Shown: positions 63,021-64,000 of the stretch, in pieces
Numbering within the stretch: the first letter of the stretch is position 1
Layout of the letters: each line of letters opens with the position of its first letter
Assembly: GCA_017465605.1 (NCBI GenBank)
Contig: JAFTVW010000026.1
Span: 22,446 to 86,445 of the forward strand
DNA from: Alistipes sp.
GTDB lineage: Bacteria; Bacteroidota; Bacteroidia; Bacteroidales; Rikenellaceae
Direction of reading: 5' to 3'
DNA length: 64,000 bases
Made by a program: the position numbers and the translations under genes
Notes under the pieces: model-generated
Told to the model about the DNA's origin: nothing
What the model saw: the letters and a program-made list of their open reading frames with translations, nothing else
The model's database searches: none

Positions 63021-63836
63021 ATGGCATTCGAGAAAATTACCGAGAAGTCGTCGTTGTACGACAATTTGGATTCGATGAGTCCTTCGGAAATTGTTAAGTG
63101 TATGAATCAAGAGGACCGCAAAGCAGCCGAGGCTGTCGGTAATGCGTTACCTCAAATTAGCGAACTTGTAGAGCGTTTGGTACCTCGTATGAAGGAGGGT
63201 GGCCGCTTGTTCTACATCGGAGCTGGCACAAGTGGTCGTTTGGGCGTATTGGACGCATCGGAGATTCCTCCCACATTTGGTATGCCCGCAACAACCGTAA
63301 TCGGACTTATCGCAGGTGGTGACCACGCTTTGCGTAATCCCGTAGAGGGCGCAGAGGACGACACCGAGCAAGGCTGGAAGGATTTATTGGCACACAATAT
63401 CAACGACAAGGATACACTTGTCGGTATTGCGGCATCGGGTACAACACCCTACGTTATTGGAGCATTGCGCGAGGCCCGCAAGAATGGAGTACTAACAGCA
63501 TCTATTGCCTGCAACCCATCGTCACCAATGGCAGAGGAGGCGGAGATTGCTATCGAGATTATCGTAGGCCCTGAGTTCGTAACGGGTAGCTCTCGTATGA
63601 AGGCTGGTACGGCTCAGAAGATGACCCTCAATATGATTAGTACCGCAGCTATGATTGGTTTGGGCAGAGTGAAGGGTAATCGTATGATTAATATGCAACT
63701 CTCAAATGCGAAGTTGGTTGACCGAGGGACACGAATGATTGTGGATTCATTGGGTATTCCTTACGACCAAGCACAGCAGCTTTTGCTCTTGCACGGCTCG
63801 GTTGCTGAGGTGATGAAAAAGTTTCCAAAGGAATAA
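63021..63836 (+). CDS. murQ: N-acetylmuramic acid 6-phosphate etherase
   Basis: 271 residues, a SIS-domain lyase that removes lactate from MurNAc-6P to give GlcNAc-6P. IGAGTSGRLGVLDASEIPPTFG contains the first catalytic Glu, and NPVEGAEDDTEQGW the second. ASGTTPYVIGALREAR and TGSSRMKAGTAQKMTLNMIST complete the SIS pattern. It lets the cell reuse cell-wall MurNAc. Confidence 0.96.
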   Translation: MAFEKITEKSSLYDNLDSMSPSEIVKCMNQEDRKAAEAVGNALPQISELVERLVPRMKEGGRLFYIGAGTSGRLGVLDASEIPPTFGMPATTVIGLIAGGDHALRNPVEGAEDDTEQGWKDLLAHNINDKDTLVGIAASGTTPYVIGALREARKNGVLTASIACNPSSPMAEEAEIAIEIIVGPEFVTGSSRMKAGTAQKMTLNMISTAAMIGLGRVKGNRMINMQLSNAKLVDRGTRMIVDSLGIPYDQAQQLLLLHGSVAEVMKKFPKE

Positions 63837-63859
63837 ATCTCACTGATTAATAAAATATG

Positions 63860-63983
63860 TAGAAGCTGTCTAACAAGGCTCTTTTGACGTTTCTCTTACC
63901 CTCAAAATCCTCATTTACGCCAAGTAAACTGCGGTTTTTCGGGTTTCGAGGGCCTAAAAATAGCTCTTGTTATACAACTTCTA
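63860..63983. repeat. Imperfect palindromic repeat element, about 124 bp
   Basis: The ends, TAGAAGCTGTCTAACAAG (63860-63877) and CTTGTTATACAACTTCTA (63966-63983), are inverted repeats matching at 16 of 18 positions. Internal pairs CCCTC/GAGGG and TTTAC/GTAAA extend the symmetry, so the whole segment can fold into one long hairpin. It begins 23 bases after murQ. There is no ORF inside. A shortened relative lies at 8719-8756. It resembles a MITE-like or REP-like element; the window ends 17 bases later. Confidence 0.7.
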
Positions 63984-64000
63984 AAATGATGAGGCTGCTA

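Overview
The window is a compact stretch of a Bacteroidota chromosome, most likely order Bacteroidales and gut-associated. Genes start with little Shine-Dalgarno signal, and their promoters carry the Bacteroidota -7 box (TAnnTTTG, often TATATTTG or TATCTTTG). The gene set also fits: long-form PurL, VorB-type 2-oxoacid:ferredoxin oxidoreductase, a serC-serA-DUF1015 operon, DUF3575/DUF3868 proteins, an Oar-like TonB receptor and a murTKQ-like cluster. I cannot fix the genus. I see no rRNA, tRNA, CRISPR array, phage or complete insertion sequence.

Layout. 1-7377 (+): purine operon: end of purL, an exported endonuclease/phosphatase-fold lipoprotein, purM, purN, purH, purD, folD. 7556-8627 (+): ECF sigma factor and a membrane partner. 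8758-12467 (-): pyrF-pyrE-pyrB-purT. 12651-15642 (-): fabH-fabF-fabG. 15867-16811 (+): membrane LytTR regulator. 16930-24159 (-): pyrC-carA-carB-pyrK-pyrD, preceded by a leader peptide and hairpin. 24418-32243: TonB receptor, DedA-like protein, DUF3575 and OmpA/TPR proteins, FISUMP lipoprotein. 32466-37832 (-): HAMP sensor, TrkH, SPOR protein, NfeD, FloA. 37937-42691: mtaB, then a metal permease, LptF/G-type permease and fmt. 42768-50654 (-): glycerol-1-phosphate dehydrogenase, the vor operon, serC-serA-DUF1015. 51025-57899: acyltransferase, yicC-gmk-nadD, DUF3109, M23 peptidase, PqaA-like protein. 57982-60490 (-): YggS and a glycoside-hydrolase-like protein. 60643-63836 (+): sugar symporter, BadF-type kinase and MurQ.

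Almost the whole of de novo IMP synthesis after PurF, and all of UMP synthesis, are encoded within 24 kb. The pyrimidine genes hold the most unusual observations. CarA has serine in place of the glutaminase nucleophile cysteine, the same exchange found in ammonia-dependent animal CPS I. PyrB ends in a short four-cysteine module like the zinc domain of PyrI, without PyrI's nucleotide-binding domain. The pyrC-carAB-pyrKD operon is preceded by a 41-codon leader ORF, a U-rich tract and an intrinsic terminator, an arrangement resembling the E. coli pyrBI attenuator. Together they suggest a pyrimidine pathway that uses ammonia, has lost classical CTP/ATP allostery, and is controlled by transcription-translation coupling. 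That synthesis is inference.

An imperfect palindromic repeat of about 124 bp lies at the right edge after murQ, and a shortened relative sits just after the purT stop codon.
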